A stretch of 64,000 nt of DNA from JAFEBO01 sp044221315 (GTDB lineage Bacteria > Planctomycetota > Phycisphaerae > Phycisphaerales > UBA1924), in NCBI GenBank assembly GCA_044221315.1, contig JBGAPK010000007.1:1-64000 (forward strand), given 5' to 3'. Every line of letters starts with the position of its first letter. The stretch's first letter is position 1. The notes under the pieces were generated by a model. It searched no databases. It was not told the origin of the DNA and saw only the letters and a program-made list of their open reading frames with translations. Positions 24,204 to 33,176 of this stretch are shown piece after piece. The translations under genes and the position numbers were made by a program.

Positions 24204-25118
24204 ATGTTGCGTTTCATGAACACTCCCGGCCCGATTCCCCCCTTCCATCACCAGCCGGACGATCCCCATCATCCCGATCAGCACGGTGGAAATGGCCCGA
24301 TCCCCCGCAGCGTGACCCGTTCCGAGAGCGCCTCCTCGCAGGTCGATCGCCTCTCGCAACTTGTGCACGAACTCGACAATCTGCTCGACGGCTCGCTCCG
24401 GTGCGTGAGTCTCGCCGCACGCACGCTGGACGGCACGGTCGGACAGGTCGGGCTTGCCGAGATCGAATCGGTCCGCAAGCAGCTCGAGGTCGCGTCGAAG
24501 GCGCTCGAGCGGATGGCCGGAATCGTGCACGCCGCGATGCAGGGGCGGGCGATTCCGATCGGAACCGTTCTCGACGGCAACACGCCGGCGGTCACTTTGG
24601 CCGAGGCAATTGAGCACGCGGCGGATGTCATGCGCCATGCCGCGGCGGGCCATCAATCGACCATTCAGGTCCGGATCGAGCCGAAGGTCGGTTCGTTCCC
24701 CTCTGGCCCGATCTATCCGGCGGTGCTGAACGCTTTGAAGAACGCCCTGGAGTCGATCGAGGCCGCGGGCGGCCACGGGACCATCGTGCTGGACTGCCAC
24801 GCCGAGAGCGCGGCGAAGAGCAAGGCCCGGGGAGGCGTCCAGTGGGCGTGCATCCAGATCACCGACGACGGAGCCGGAATCCCACGCGGAGTGCCGACCT
24901 CGAAGCTCTTCGCGGCAGGGTTCTCGACCAAGTCGGAAGGACGTGGGATCGGGCTGGCGCTCAGCCGCAGCCTCTTGGAGCGAATGGGGGGCCACGCGGA
25001 AATCTCGCCGCGGGAGGATCGATCGGACAACAAGCGCCCCGGCGCGGTGCTGACACTCCGGTTCCCGCTGACGCAGGCGGATCATGCGGAGTCGGAAAAC
25101 AAGCGCAAGCGGGCGTGA
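24204..25118 (+). CDS. Soluble sensor histidine kinase
   Basis: This 304-residue protein lacks membrane segments and any recognisable sensor domain. After a His/Pro-rich N-terminus, a dimerisation/phosphoacceptor helix carries LSQLVHELDN (His at about residue 55). A GHKL ATPase domain follows with the N box (ALKNALESI, about 177-185), G1 box DDGAGI (221-226), F box GFSTK and G2 box GRGIGLAL (247-254). It should phosphorylate the NtrC-type regulator encoded 34 bases downstream. The combination resembles NtrB-type nitrogen or stress signalling, though the stimulus is unknown. Partner proteins may provide sensing. Confidence 0.85.
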   Translation: MLRFMNTPGPIPPFHHQPDDPHHPDQHGGNGPIPRSVTRSESASSQVDRLSQLVHELDNLLDGSLRCVSLAARTLDGTVGQVGLAEIESVRKQLEVASKALERMAGIVHAAMQGRAIPIGTVLDGNTPAVTLAEAIEHAADVMRHAAAGHQSTIQVRIEPKVGSFPSGPIYPAVLNALKNALESIEAAGGHGTIVLDCHAESAAKSKARGGVQWACIQITDDGAGIPRGVPTSKLFAAGFSTKSEGRGIGLALSRSLLERMGGHAEISPREDRSDNKRPGAVLTLRFPLTQADHAESENKRKRA

Positions 25119-25152
25119 GAAAAGACAAATCAAAGGTCACGACTGAGCACCC

Positions 25153-26631
25153 ATGAGCAAAGCATTTCTGAAAAATCCCAGTCTCGCAGCGGGCGAGTCC
25201 GACAAGCCGCGGATTCTGATCGTGGATGATGACCCGATCGTGGCAGAATCACTGGCGGATTTCCTGTCGCGCGACGGCTTTGAACCCGCGACGTGCCTGT
25301 CGGGTCCGGAGGCGCTGGCGACGCTGGAGAAGTGCGAAGAAGTTGAAGCGGATTCGCCACGCCCGTTCTCGCTGGCGCTCCTTGACGTCTCGCTGCCGGG
25401 GATGGGCGGAATGGACCTCCTGCGGGAGATCTCGCGCCGACGGCTGAACGTGGTGTGCATCATGCTCACCGGGTACGGCACGATCGAGTCGGCGGTCGAG
25501 GCGCTGCGGATCGGAGCCAGCGACTACCTTATCAAGCCGGTCGTGGACGCGGAACTTCGGATCAGCATCCAGCGGGCGCTGCGCCAGCGGGCGCTGCTGC
25601 AGGAGAACCGGACGCTGCGCCGGCAGTTGGACCGGCGGAACGGGCTCGAGACGATCGTCGGGGCCGATCACCGGATGCGGAAGATCTATGAATTGATCGA
25701 GGCCGTGGCGCCCAGCCGCACGACGGTGCTGATGACGGGTGAATCGGGGACGGGCAAAAGCCTGATCGCCCACGCGATCCACAAGGCGAGCCCGCGCGCG
25801 GCAAAGTCGTTTGTGGAACTCTCCTGCGGCAGCATCCCGGAGACGCTGCTTGAGAGCGAACTCTTCGGGCATGTGAAGGGCGCGTTCACCGGGGCGCACG
25901 CCGACAAGATCGGGCGATTCCAGGCGGCCGACGGCGGCACGCTCTTCCTCGATGAGATCAACAGCGCCAGCCCGGGGATGCAGCTCAAACTGCTGCGCGT
26001 GCTGCAGGAGCGGAAATTCGAGCCTGTGGGATCGACCAAGACCATCGAGGTGGATGCCCGGGTGATCCTGGCGAGCAATCAGCCCTTGGAGCAGTTGGTT
26101 GCGGACGGACGTTTCCGACAGGACTTGTACTACAGAATCAACGTCGTGAAGATCGAGCTGCCGCCGCTGCGGGAGCGTGTGAGCGATATCCCGCAGTTGG
26201 CCGAGCACTTTCTGCAGAAGCAGGCGTCGGAACTCGGCAAGCAGGTGGTCGGGTTCTCGCCCGATGCGATGGCGCTCCTGCAGCGGTATTCATTCCCGGG
26301 CAACGTGCGTGAATTGGCGAACATCGTCGAGCGTGCGGCAGTCCTCTGCCGCCGGGCGACGATCGGGGTGGATGATCTGCCGGCGAACGTGAGCGGACAA
26401 GAAGCGCCGCGGTCGTTGAGCATGACGAGCGCGGCGGATGATGTTCCGTGGGTGCCGATGACGCTGGAGGAAGCGCTGAAGGAGCCCGAGAGGCAGATTC
26501 TTCAGCGGGCGCTCAAAGCAAACAATTGGAACAGGCAGAAGACGGCCGAGCAGTTGGGCGTCAACCGGACCACTCTGTACAAGCGGCTGAAAAACCTGGG
26601 ATTGCAGCCGGAGGACGAACGCGCCGCGTGA
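25153..26631 (+). CDS. Sigma54-dependent response regulator (NtrC family)
   Basis: All three domains are complete in 492 residues. The receiver domain carries DDD (25-27), phosphoacceptor Asp 78 in LLDVSLPG, and the conserved Thr and Lys in LTGYGT and IKP. The AAA+ sigma54-interaction domain has Walker A GESGTGKS (196-203), the sigma54-contacting GAFTGA loop (243-248) and Walker B LFLDEIN (264-270). A Fis-type helix-turn-helix is at about 450-485 (NWNRQKTAEQLGVNRTTLYKRLKNLGL). It activates sigma54 promoters when phosphorylated, presumably by the kinase just upstream. Targets are not evident in the window. Confidence 0.95.
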   Translation: MSKAFLKNPSLAAGESDKPRILIVDDDPIVAESLADFLSRDGFEPATCLSGPEALATLEKCEEVEADSPRPFSLALLDVSLPGMGGMDLLREISRRRLNVVCIMLTGYGTIESAVEALRIGASDYLIKPVVDAELRISIQRALRQRALLQENRTLRRQLDRRNGLETIVGADHRMRKIYELIEAVAPSRTTVLMTGESGTGKSLIAHAIHKASPRAAKSFVELSCGSIPETLLESELFGHVKGAFTGAHADKIGRFQAADGGTLFLDEINSASPGMQLKLLRVLQERKFEPVGSTKTIEVDARVILASNQPLEQLVADGRFRQDLYYRINVVKIELPPLRERVSDIPQLAEHFLQKQASELGKQVVGFSPDAMALLQRYSFPGNVRELANIVERAAVLCRRATIGVDDLPANVSGQEAPRSLSMTSAADDVPWVPMTLEEALKEPERQILQRALKANNWNRQKTAEQLGVNRTTLYKRLKNLGLQPEDERAA

Positions 26632-26649
26632 CATCGGGCCGAATCGGGC

Positions 26650-27087
26650 TCAGTCGAATCCGCCCCGGCGGTTCTTCTTGATTTCGCCGCGGCGCTTCTT
26701 GCCTTCGATGCGACGCTCCTTGGACCCGCGACTGGGCTTGGTAGCGCGACGGATCTTGGGACGCTTGATTGCGAGGATCAGCAGTTCACGGAGCTTGGCA
26801 AAGCAGGCGTCTCGGTTGCGGCCTTGGGAGCGTTCCTGATCGCTGTCGATGAGCAGGTCGCCGGAGGCCGTCACAAGATGCGGAGCGAAATGGCGGAGTC
26901 GGAGAATCGCCTCGTGGTGCATCGGCAGGTCGGCGAGGGCGATCCGAAGCTGGCAGCGTGTGGCCCGCTTGTTGACGTTCTGGCCTCCGGGACCGGAACT
27001 GCTGGTGAAGGAGAGTTCGACAAGCCCGGGATCAACACGGACCCCGGGGGCGAGTTCGAGGCCGGATTGGGCTTGGTCGGAGTGCAA
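26650..27087 (-). CDS. arfB: Ribosome-rescue peptidyl-tRNA hydrolase ArfB (YaeJ-like)
   Basis: The 145-residue protein has the release-factor GGQ motif in SSSGPGGQNVNKRATRCQLR (GGQ at 34-36). A basic C-terminal tail of about 40 residues (RRATKPSRGSKERRIEGKKRRGEIKKNRRGG) follows; ArfB inserts such a tail into the empty mRNA channel of stalled ribosomes. There is no stop-codon recognition domain, so it is not RF1 or RF2. The protein frees ribosomes on truncated mRNAs without tmRNA. The gene converges with the NtrC-type regulator. Confidence 0.92.
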   Translation of the reverse strand: MHSDQAQSGLELAPGVRVDPGLVELSFTSSSGPGGQNVNKRATRCQLRIALADLPMHHEAILRLRHFAPHLVTASGDLLIDSDQERSQGRNRDACFAKLRELLILAIKRPKIRRATKPSRGSKERRIEGKKRRGEIKKNRRGGFD

Positions 27088-27117
27088 CGGGGGATTGTTC
27101 GCACGCGAACTCGCGCT

Positions 27118-27151
27118 CCCAACTTCCTTCCCTCGGGAAGGCCGCTTCGGA
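27118..27151 (-). repeat. Degenerate REP-like element
   Basis: The CCCAACTTCCTTCCC and GGGAAGGCCGCTTCGG arrangement matches the inverted orientation of the REP-like family with several substitutions. It fills the spacer between arfB and the esterase stop codon. Confidence 0.35.
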
Positions 27152-27156
27152 ACGAA

Positions 27157-28878
27157 TCAGTGATATCGCCAACTGGTGAGATCAGAACCTTTGGGTGCGG
27201 TTTCTTCCATCCGCTTGAGCATCTTGTCCACATACATCTGGTGGTAGCGCAGGCGGCTGACGGCGTTGGGATTGAAGTGGTCACCGTTCCAGCAGTGCTC
27301 GGCGTTGCAGCCGTAATCGACTAGGCCGGCGTAGGGAGGGTTCGTCTTGTTCAGGAAGCCTTCCATGAGGACGACGGCGTTGTTCAGGAAGTAATTGTCC
27401 ATCGTCCCGGCGTAGATGTGGATCTTGCCCTTGAGTTTGGGCGCGAGCAGTTGCCAGTCACGTTCGAGGATGTGCCGCAGGTCGTAGTTTTCCTTCCAGA
27501 ACGCGGCAACCTTTGGGTCGACCACCCCTGTCCGTTTGTCCCAGATGCGCGCGGGGTAGCCGTCGGGTCCGACCGGGCTGTAGACGGCTTCCCAGATATC
27601 CCACTGATCGCCGGAGCGGCTGTGCGTGCCCAGGACGAGTTCGCGCCGGTTGGTTTCCTCGAGGCTTGAGGTGGCGACGCCCCGCCCGTCGCGGGTTGCG
27701 GGTCGAGGGACGCGTGCCCAGGGGCCTTGGGTGAAATAGGCGTTCTGATCCTTGTAGATGTCCACCGTGCCGTACGCGCGAAAGTCGATCGGGTCGGGGC
27801 ACGCGGCGAAGCAGCCGTTGAACTGGTCGGGGTAGAACATCTGCACGGCGAGTGCCTCCCAGCCGCCGGTGCTGCCGCCGTAGGTGAAGCGGGACCAGCC
27901 CTCGCCGATGCAGCGGAATTGCTTTTCGATGACCGGCAGGAGCTCGGTCATGATTGCATCGCCATAAGGGCCGAGGTTGGCAGAGTTGACGGCATAGGAG
28001 TCGTCGTAGAACGGGTTGGCGTGCTGGACTTTGATGATGACGAAGCGCGGGAAGTCGGGGCCGGTCCAGTCGAGGAAGAACTGGTGGGCCAGTTGCTGCT
28101 GGATGATGTTGTATCCATCCATCTTGAACCGCTCGCTGTACTCGGGTTTGAGGTTCGGGTCGGGCGGGGCTTCGCGGAACTCGCCAAAGGTTGACTCGAA
28201 GTGTCCGTGGTTGAGGACGAGCGGGTAACGGGCTTCGGGATGTTCGTCGAAACCGATAGGCAGCAGGACGACGGCGCCAAGGTGCATCGGGCGTCCCCAG
28301 AAATCGGTGAGGAGTTTGCTCTGGATGCGGATGTGCTTGATGTACTTGGTGTCCTTGGGTGGCTCGATGGCCGGGATTTCCTTGTCAAGCGTGACACGAA
28401 TCGGAGCAGCCGAGGTGGCATCGAAATGCACCTTGACGGGCGTGCTGTAGAGATTGCCGGGGGCGCGGTTCCAGTGCTGGCCTTCACCGCGGTCCATGGG
28501 AAGCTTGACGATGTGGCCGTCGGAGCGTTTGAAGGTTTCGTACTTGTGGAGGAGGGCCTGGACGAAGTAGTCTCCGGCTGGGATGGAGGCGAGGCTTTCG
28601 ACCGGATAGCCGAGGGCGGCGGAGTCGATGACAACGGGCTTGCCCGGCGCAAAGCCCTCGGCGTCAACGCCGAAGATCTGCTGCGACTTCACCCCCTCGG
28701 AGATCTGAAAGCGCGGCTCCTGATCGCCGGAGGTGGAGATCATGAGGAGAACGCGGCCGTCGAGGGGCGTGGAGCTCAGGTGGTCGGAGACGACGACTTC
28801 AACGCGCGGAGATTGTGCCGCGGCGGAGAAATCTGCAAGCTCGAAGCAAAGCGCGAGCATGAGCAGGAAGAGTTTCAA
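27157..28878 (-). CDS. Secreted esterase-like alpha/beta hydrolase
   Basis: The 573-residue protein begins at TTG 28878 (GGAG seven bases upstream), giving a signal peptide (KLFLLMLALCFELADFSAAAQ). A long N-terminal beta-rich part (residues 25-190) precedes an esterase-D-like hydrolase core. The core has RYPLVLNHGHF as the first strand, YGGSTGGWEAL with the nucleophilic Ser in a G-G-S-T-G-G elbow, a later GTMDNYFLNN acidic segment and a C-terminal GCNAEHCWNGDH with the likely catalytic His. The exact substrate is unknown. The upstream open frame (to 29610) belongs to a broken neighbour and is not part of this protein. Confidence 0.75.
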   Translation of the reverse strand: MKLFLLMLALCFELADFSAAAQSPRVEVVVSDHLSSTPLDGRVLLMISTSGDQEPRFQISEGVKSQQIFGVDAEGFAPGKPVVIDSAALGYPVESLASIPAGDYFVQALLHKYETFKRSDGHIVKLPMDRGEGQHWNRAPGNLYSTPVKVHFDATSAAPIRVTLDKEIPAIEPPKDTKYIKHIRIQSKLLTDFWGRPMHLGAVVLLPIGFDEHPEARYPLVLNHGHFESTFGEFREAPPDPNLKPEYSERFKMDGYNIIQQQLAHQFFLDWTGPDFPRFVIIKVQHANPFYDDSYAVNSANLGPYGDAIMTELLPVIEKQFRCIGEGWSRFTYGGSTGGWEALAVQMFYPDQFNGCFAACPDPIDFRAYGTVDIYKDQNAYFTQGPWARVPRPATRDGRGVATSSLEETNRRELVLGTHSRSGDQWDIWEAVYSPVGPDGYPARIWDKRTGVVDPKVAAFWKENYDLRHILERDWQLLAPKLKGKIHIYAGTMDNYFLNNAVVLMEGFLNKTNPPYAGLVDYGCNAEHCWNGDHFNPNAVSRLRYHQMYVDKMLKRMEETAPKGSDLTSWRYH

Positions 28879-28975
28879 ATCGTGGCTCCGGGGATGGAAT
28901 TCGGTGTGGTCAGAAGAGCTTACCGGATGATGCGAGAGACGTGGCGCAGCCAGCGGTGCTTGCCGTGGGCGCAAG

Positions 28976-29006
28976 AAAAGGCCCGGAGCAACGCACCGGG
29001 CCCTTC
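28976..29006 (-). terminator. Intrinsic terminator after the broken dockerin-tail gene
   Basis: On the minus strand GGCCCGG and CCGGGCC form a seven-pair stem around a nine-base loop, followed by TTTTC. It lies about 40 bases after the stop at 29043 and would insulate the esterase gene. Confidence 0.7.
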
Positions 29007-29042
29007 CCGTCTCAATGGTGAGGCTTGCAATTCGTCCGAGGG

Positions 29043-29480
29043 TCAGGGGCGACTGAGCGCGTCGTACGCGAGGGCGAAGGTGACGAAGTCGGAATCGTCG
29101 ACGATGCCGTCGCCGTTGATGTCGGCCGATGCTGTGCCCGACGATGCCGACGCCGTTGATGAATTTTGCCTTGATGGAGAAGTCAATGGAGACGACCTCA
29201 CCGTTGGCGCGGTCGAGCGTGGCACTGGCGGGAAGGTACTTGTGGAACGCGCGGATCGCTGCCAAACCCCTCAAGGGGTGGACCACCCGGCGGCAGGTGC
29301 CGCTGAAGCCGTTGACGTTCTGGGTCGCGGTGGCGTTGGTGTTGCCGTAATTTGTGAGGCTCCAGTCGGCGTCCGAGAAGGTCACCTGATTGCCGGCGAC
29401 TGCGCTGGGTGCGAGACCGGCGAGGGGGAGAGCGCGGCTGCGCAGAGGACGGCGGGTCAATTCTTGACGCTGGTGAACAT
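29043..29480 (-). pseudogene. Decayed secreted protein with dockerin-like tail
   Basis: Pieces of one protein occur in different frames. ATG 29480 opens MFTSVKN and stops immediately at TGA. A shifted frame then gives a signal-peptide-like LPLAGLAPSAVAG followed by NQVTFSDADWSLTNYGNTNATATQNVNGFSGT, and later ATLDRANGEVVSIDFSIKAKFINGVG. The end switches frame again to ADINGDGIVDDSDFVTFALAYDALSRP. The last piece is a single dockerin-like repeat as in the proteins at 6481 and 17378. A terminator follows. The premature stop plus at least two frame changes and the short body indicate a degraded gene. Confidence 0.65.
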
Positions 29481-29711
29481 GGCTGGGACTCTCTGTGGCC
29501 TGTTGGCCCGTTGGTTGATCGCGCCGAACCCGATTCCGACACTGTAGAGAGGAATTTCGGAGTCTTTCGGGCAGTCGTTGTGTTTGCCGCGGTGCCCTGC
29601 GTCCAAGCAACGAGATTTCCGGGGGTCGGCCGCAGGGGTTTGTGGTAGATTTGCGGATACCGCGCGGGCGGCGGTCCGGAGGATTCCCTCGGGATGCGTC
29701 CGTGCGGTGGT

Positions 29712-30290
29712 ATGGCCAACGAGGGAAGCCCCAACGTCACCGTTTTGCTCGACCGGATCAAGTCTGGCGACGATGCCGCCACCAACGAATTGATGAGCGT
29801 TGCGTACGAGGAATTGCGGGCGATTGCCGGGCACATTTTCAGGGACCAGGCGGGTGGGCACACGCTGCAGCCGACGGCGCTTGTCAACGAGGTCTGTATC
29901 AAGCTTTTGAACTCGCAGCAGGCGGGAAACTCGGCGGAGTGGAACGACCGGAAGCACTTCTTCCGGGTGGCGGCGAAGGCGATGAGGAACCTGTTGACAG
30001 ATCACGCCCGGGCGAAGAAGGCCGAGCGGCGCGGGGGCGGAGGGATCAAGGTCACGCTGGATGGGTCGGAGGCATCCCCGAACTCGAATCAGGTCGATCT
30101 GGTGGAATTGGACGAGACGATCACCCGGCTTACGGCGCTCGATGAGCGGCTGGGTCGGATATTTGAATTGCGCTTCCTGGTCGGATTATCCGTTGAGAGG
30201 ACAGCGGAGATCGCGGATGTTTCACCCCGGACGGTTGAGTTGGATACCCAGTTCATCCGGGCGTGGCTCCAGAAGGAACTGACCAGGTGA
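29712..30290 (+). CDS. ECF sigma factor (planctomycete Sig-70_X6 type)
   Basis: The 192-residue protein matches the ECF subfamily typical of planctomycetes. It starts VLLDRIKSGDDAATNELMSVAYEELRAIAGHIFRDQAGGHTLQPTALVNEVCIKLL (region 2). WNDRKHFFRVAAKAMRNLLTDHARAKKAERRGGG follows. Region 4 is LDERLGRIFELRFLVGLSVERTAEIADVSPRTVELDTQFIRAWLQKEL. Sigma factors of this type are usually adjacent to Ser/Thr kinases, as here. The stop codon overlaps the kinase start (GTGA). The ATG at 29712 is preferred to one six codons earlier. There is no anti-sigma gene, so control by the kinase is likely (inference). Confidence 0.88.
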   Translation: MANEGSPNVTVLLDRIKSGDDAATNELMSVAYEELRAIAGHIFRDQAGGHTLQPTALVNEVCIKLLNSQQAGNSAEWNDRKHFFRVAAKAMRNLLTDHARAKKAERRGGGGIKVTLDGSEASPNSNQVDLVELDETITRLTALDERLGRIFELRFLVGLSVERTAEIADVSPRTVELDTQFIRAWLQKELTR

Positions 30291-32968
30291 GTGATTCCCA
30301 AATGCCCAAGGACGGCCTGACGCCGCAGAACTTCGTGCGATTACGCGAGCTCTTTGCGAGGGCCTCGGAGATGCCGGCGCCGGAGCGTGCAGCGTTTGTC
30401 GATCGTGAGTGCAGGGGCGATGTCGTGCTGCGCGAGGCGCTGGTCGGTTTGCTCGCGGCGGGCGACGACGTTGGGAGCCGCTTCAATCCGGACAAGACGA
30501 CGATGGGTCGGGAGATGCTGGACCTGCCGCGAAGAGACGTGCCGGAGATGATCGGCCCGTACCGGATCGGGCGTGAGATCGGCAAGGGCGGGATGGGGGT
30601 GGTGTATCAGGCGGAGCAGAGGAACCCGCAGCGGACGGTGGCCATCAAGATCATCCGGGTGGGGATGGACACCGGGCAGGTGGTGGCGCGGTTCGAGCAG
30701 GAGCGCCAGGCGCTGGCGATCCTGGACCATCCGAACATCGCGCGGGTGCTGGATGCGGGAGCGACCGAGACGGGCAGGCCGTACTTCGTGATGGAGTTCG
30801 TAAAGGGCGAGCCGATCTCGGAGTACTGCGACAGGAACAACCTGAGCATTGAGGAACGCTTGAAGTTGTTCGAGCAGGTGTGCCAGGCGGTGCAGCATGC
30901 GCACACGAAGGGGATCATCCATCGGGATCTGAAGCCGAGCAATATTCTGGTCGGCGAGCAGGATGGGCGGCCGGTGGCAAAGGTGATCGACTTCGGGGTG
31001 GCGAAGGCAACGGCGGCGAAATTGACCGAGAAGACGCTGTTCACCGAGCACCGGCAGTTGATCGGAACGCCGGAATACATGAGCCCGGAGCAGGCCGAGG
31101 GCAGCCTTGATATCGATACGAGAACGGACGTGTACTCGCTGGGGGTGCTGCTGTACGAACTGCTGACGGGAACGACACCCTTCGATTCCGGGAGTTTGCG
31201 CTCCGCGGCGTACGGCGAGATCCAGCGGATCATCCGGGAGGTTGATCCTCCCAAGCCGTCAACGAGGCTGAGCGAGAGCAAGGACACGCTAGCGGGTGTG
31301 GCGGCCAAGCGCCACACCGAGCCGGGGCGGCTGGCCTCGACGATCCGGGGGGAACTCGACTGGATCGTGATGAAGGCGCTCGAAAAGGATCGGCAGCGTC
31401 GGTACGAGACGGCGAACGGGCTGGCGATGGATATTCGGCGGTACCTGAGCGGGGAGGCGGTGGTCGCGGCACCACCGAGTCGGGCGTACCGGGCGAAAAA
31501 GTTCGTGCGGAGAAACAAAGGGCTGGTGCTCGCGCTTTCGGCGGTTGCGGTCGCGCTCATGGCCGGGCTGGCGGCGAGCACAACGATGTACCTGCGGGAG
31601 CAGCGGGCCCGCGAGCGAGCCGATGCGAAGGAACGGCTGAGCACTGCCGTCCGCGAGTACATGATCGGCGGGTTGCTGCTCGCGGCGGGTCCGGACCGCA
31701 TGGGTTACGACGTCAAGATGCTCGACGTTCTGACCCAGGCCTCCGACGGCCTCCACGAGCAATTCAAAGACAATCCCGATGTTGAGGCGAGCATCCGATC
31801 CGATCTGGCGTCGGTGCTGTCCCAGATCGGCAAGCCCGCGGCGAGCATCGAGCAGTGGAAGCTGGCGATCCCGATGCTCGAGGCGACCCGAGGCAAGGAC
31901 GACCGTGTGACGATCGCGGCAATGAACAACTTGTGCACCGCATACCAGATGCAGACGGCCAACAACGAATGGCTTGCGACCGCGAATGAGTCGCTGGCGA
32001 GGGCGCGCCGGGCGCTTTCGCAGAATCAGGCGGAGACGATCTACGCGCTCAACCAGGTCGGCGGAGCGCTGGTGACACTGGGGCGTCACGCCGAAGCCGC
32101 GCCGATCTTGCGGGAGGGGTTTGAGGCGGCGGCGCTCGACCCCAAGGCCAACGCCGAGGCGTACGGCAACATTCTCATCTGGCTGACGACGTGCGAGGAA
32201 CAACTGGGCAACAAGGAAGCCGCGTTCGAGATGCGGAAGCGCACGGTCGAGTTCAACGAGAAAACGTACGGGCCGGATCATCGTGCCTCGATCGCTTCGC
32301 GGTCCAATCTGGCGGTGGCCATGGCCAAAGACGGGCGTGCGAAAGAGGCCGCGGAGATCGCCAGGGGGCTGATCGCCCCCGCGGAGCGGACCTTTCCGCC
32401 GCTGAGCCCGGATCGCGGAGCGTGCTACCTCATGTTTGGGAATCTTCTGGGTCGCGCGGATCAGTTCGAGGAGTCGGAGAAGTACATCCGCAAGGCGTAC
32501 GACATCCACGTGGCGCTGTTCCCCGAGTTCAACTGGTCGATCGAGCAGAACATCAACAACTTCCGTGCGCTGTACCTGCGCTGGCCGGGCCACGCTGATC
32601 AATTGCGAGAGTGGTGTCTGCAGGGGGTGAAGGCTCGGATGATGCTTGCGCGGGATCGCGAGGCGAGCAACCTGACCGATGTGCTGGCGAAGGTCGAGAC
32701 GCAATGCAAGACGGTGGGCACGGACTTTGATGCGAAGCAGTTTCTTGACACGATCTGGAAACGGCGCGACGAATTGGCGCCGCCCGGGCACCGCAGGCGT
32801 GCCGCATTCATGGCGAACTTTGCGCGGACCTGCGTGCTCATCGACCAGCGCGAGCACCTGAACGATGCGCTGGAACTGGCGGTCGCGGCCCTGCCGGACG
32901 CGATAGAACCGGAAGAGGCCAAACCGCTGGTCGAGGCGGCTCGGGCGGCAGCGGCTCCGCGAAAGTAG
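30287..32968 (+). CDS. Membrane Ser/Thr protein kinase with C-terminal TPR region
   Basis: The 893-residue protein starts at GTG 30287, overlapping the sigma factor stop. A leader of about 90 residues (ASEMPAPERAAFVDREC...) is followed by a Hanks-type kinase domain with GKGGMGVVY (about 99-107), catalytic Lys 121, HRDLKPSN (212-219) and DFG (235-237). It carries all residues for activity. A transmembrane helix lies near 407-432. The long C-terminal part consists of helical TPR-like units (TIYALNQVGGALVTLGRHAEAAPIL, HRASIASRSNLAVAMAKDGRAKEAAEIA) and would lie outside the membrane. Coupling with an ECF sigma factor suggests one signalling module. Confidence 0.92.
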   Translation: MSDSQMPKDGLTPQNFVRLRELFARASEMPAPERAAFVDRECRGDVVLREALVGLLAAGDDVGSRFNPDKTTMGREMLDLPRRDVPEMIGPYRIGREIGKGGMGVVYQAEQRNPQRTVAIKIIRVGMDTGQVVARFEQERQALAILDHPNIARVLDAGATETGRPYFVMEFVKGEPISEYCDRNNLSIEERLKLFEQVCQAVQHAHTKGIIHRDLKPSNILVGEQDGRPVAKVIDFGVAKATAAKLTEKTLFTEHRQLIGTPEYMSPEQAEGSLDIDTRTDVYSLGVLLYELLTGTTPFDSGSLRSAAYGEIQRIIREVDPPKPSTRLSESKDTLAGVAAKRHTEPGRLASTIRGELDWIVMKALEKDRQRRYETANGLAMDIRRYLSGEAVVAAPPSRAYRAKKFVRRNKGLVLALSAVAVALMAGLAASTTMYLREQRARERADAKERLSTAVREYMIGGLLLAAGPDRMGYDVKMLDVLTQASDGLHEQFKDNPDVEASIRSDLASVLSQIGKPAASIEQWKLAIPMLEATRGKDDRVTIAAMNNLCTAYQMQTANNEWLATANESLARARRALSQNQAETIYALNQVGGALVTLGRHAEAAPILREGFEAAALDPKANAEAYGNILIWLTTCEEQLGNKEAAFEMRKRTVEFNEKTYGPDHRASIASRSNLAVAMAKDGRAKEAAEIARGLIAPAERTFPPLSPDRGACYLMFGNLLGRADQFEESEKYIRKAYDIHVALFPEFNWSIEQNINNFRALYLRWPGHADQLREWCLQGVKARMMLARDREASNLTDVLAKVETQCKTVGTDFDAKQFLDTIWKRRDELAPPGHRRRAAFMANFARTCVLIDQREHLNDALELAVAALPDAIEPEEAKPLVEAARAAAAPRK

Positions 32969-32990
32969 CGGCGATGAAGACTGATTCCGC

Positions 32991-33029
32991 GCCCACCCCC
33001 AACCTCCACCTGCGGGGAGAGGGCTCCGG
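32991..33029 (-). repeat. Degenerate REP-like element
   Basis: CCCACCCCCAACCTCC and CGGGGAGAGGGCTCCGG resemble the inverted REP-like family with mismatches. It lies in the 208-base spacer between the kinase and the convergent desaturase gene. Confidence 0.35.
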
Positions 33030-33176
33030 ATTGCTAGCGAGGATCCCGAGTTGGCTTCGTGTGATGCGGCTCAAGCTTGCATCGAGGCTCTCGTCTGCGG
33101 CGCGTTGTCGGCATGCGGAAGGGACGGATGCGTTGGGCGCGGCGGGCCAGGCGCCCTCCCGCTTCCGCGCGAGGGC

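Noticed and set aside
28879..29610. Esterase gene starting at 29610
   Set aside because: This part of the frame crosses a terminator and the fragments of a decayed gene. A TTG with ribosome-binding site and signal peptide at 28878 is better.
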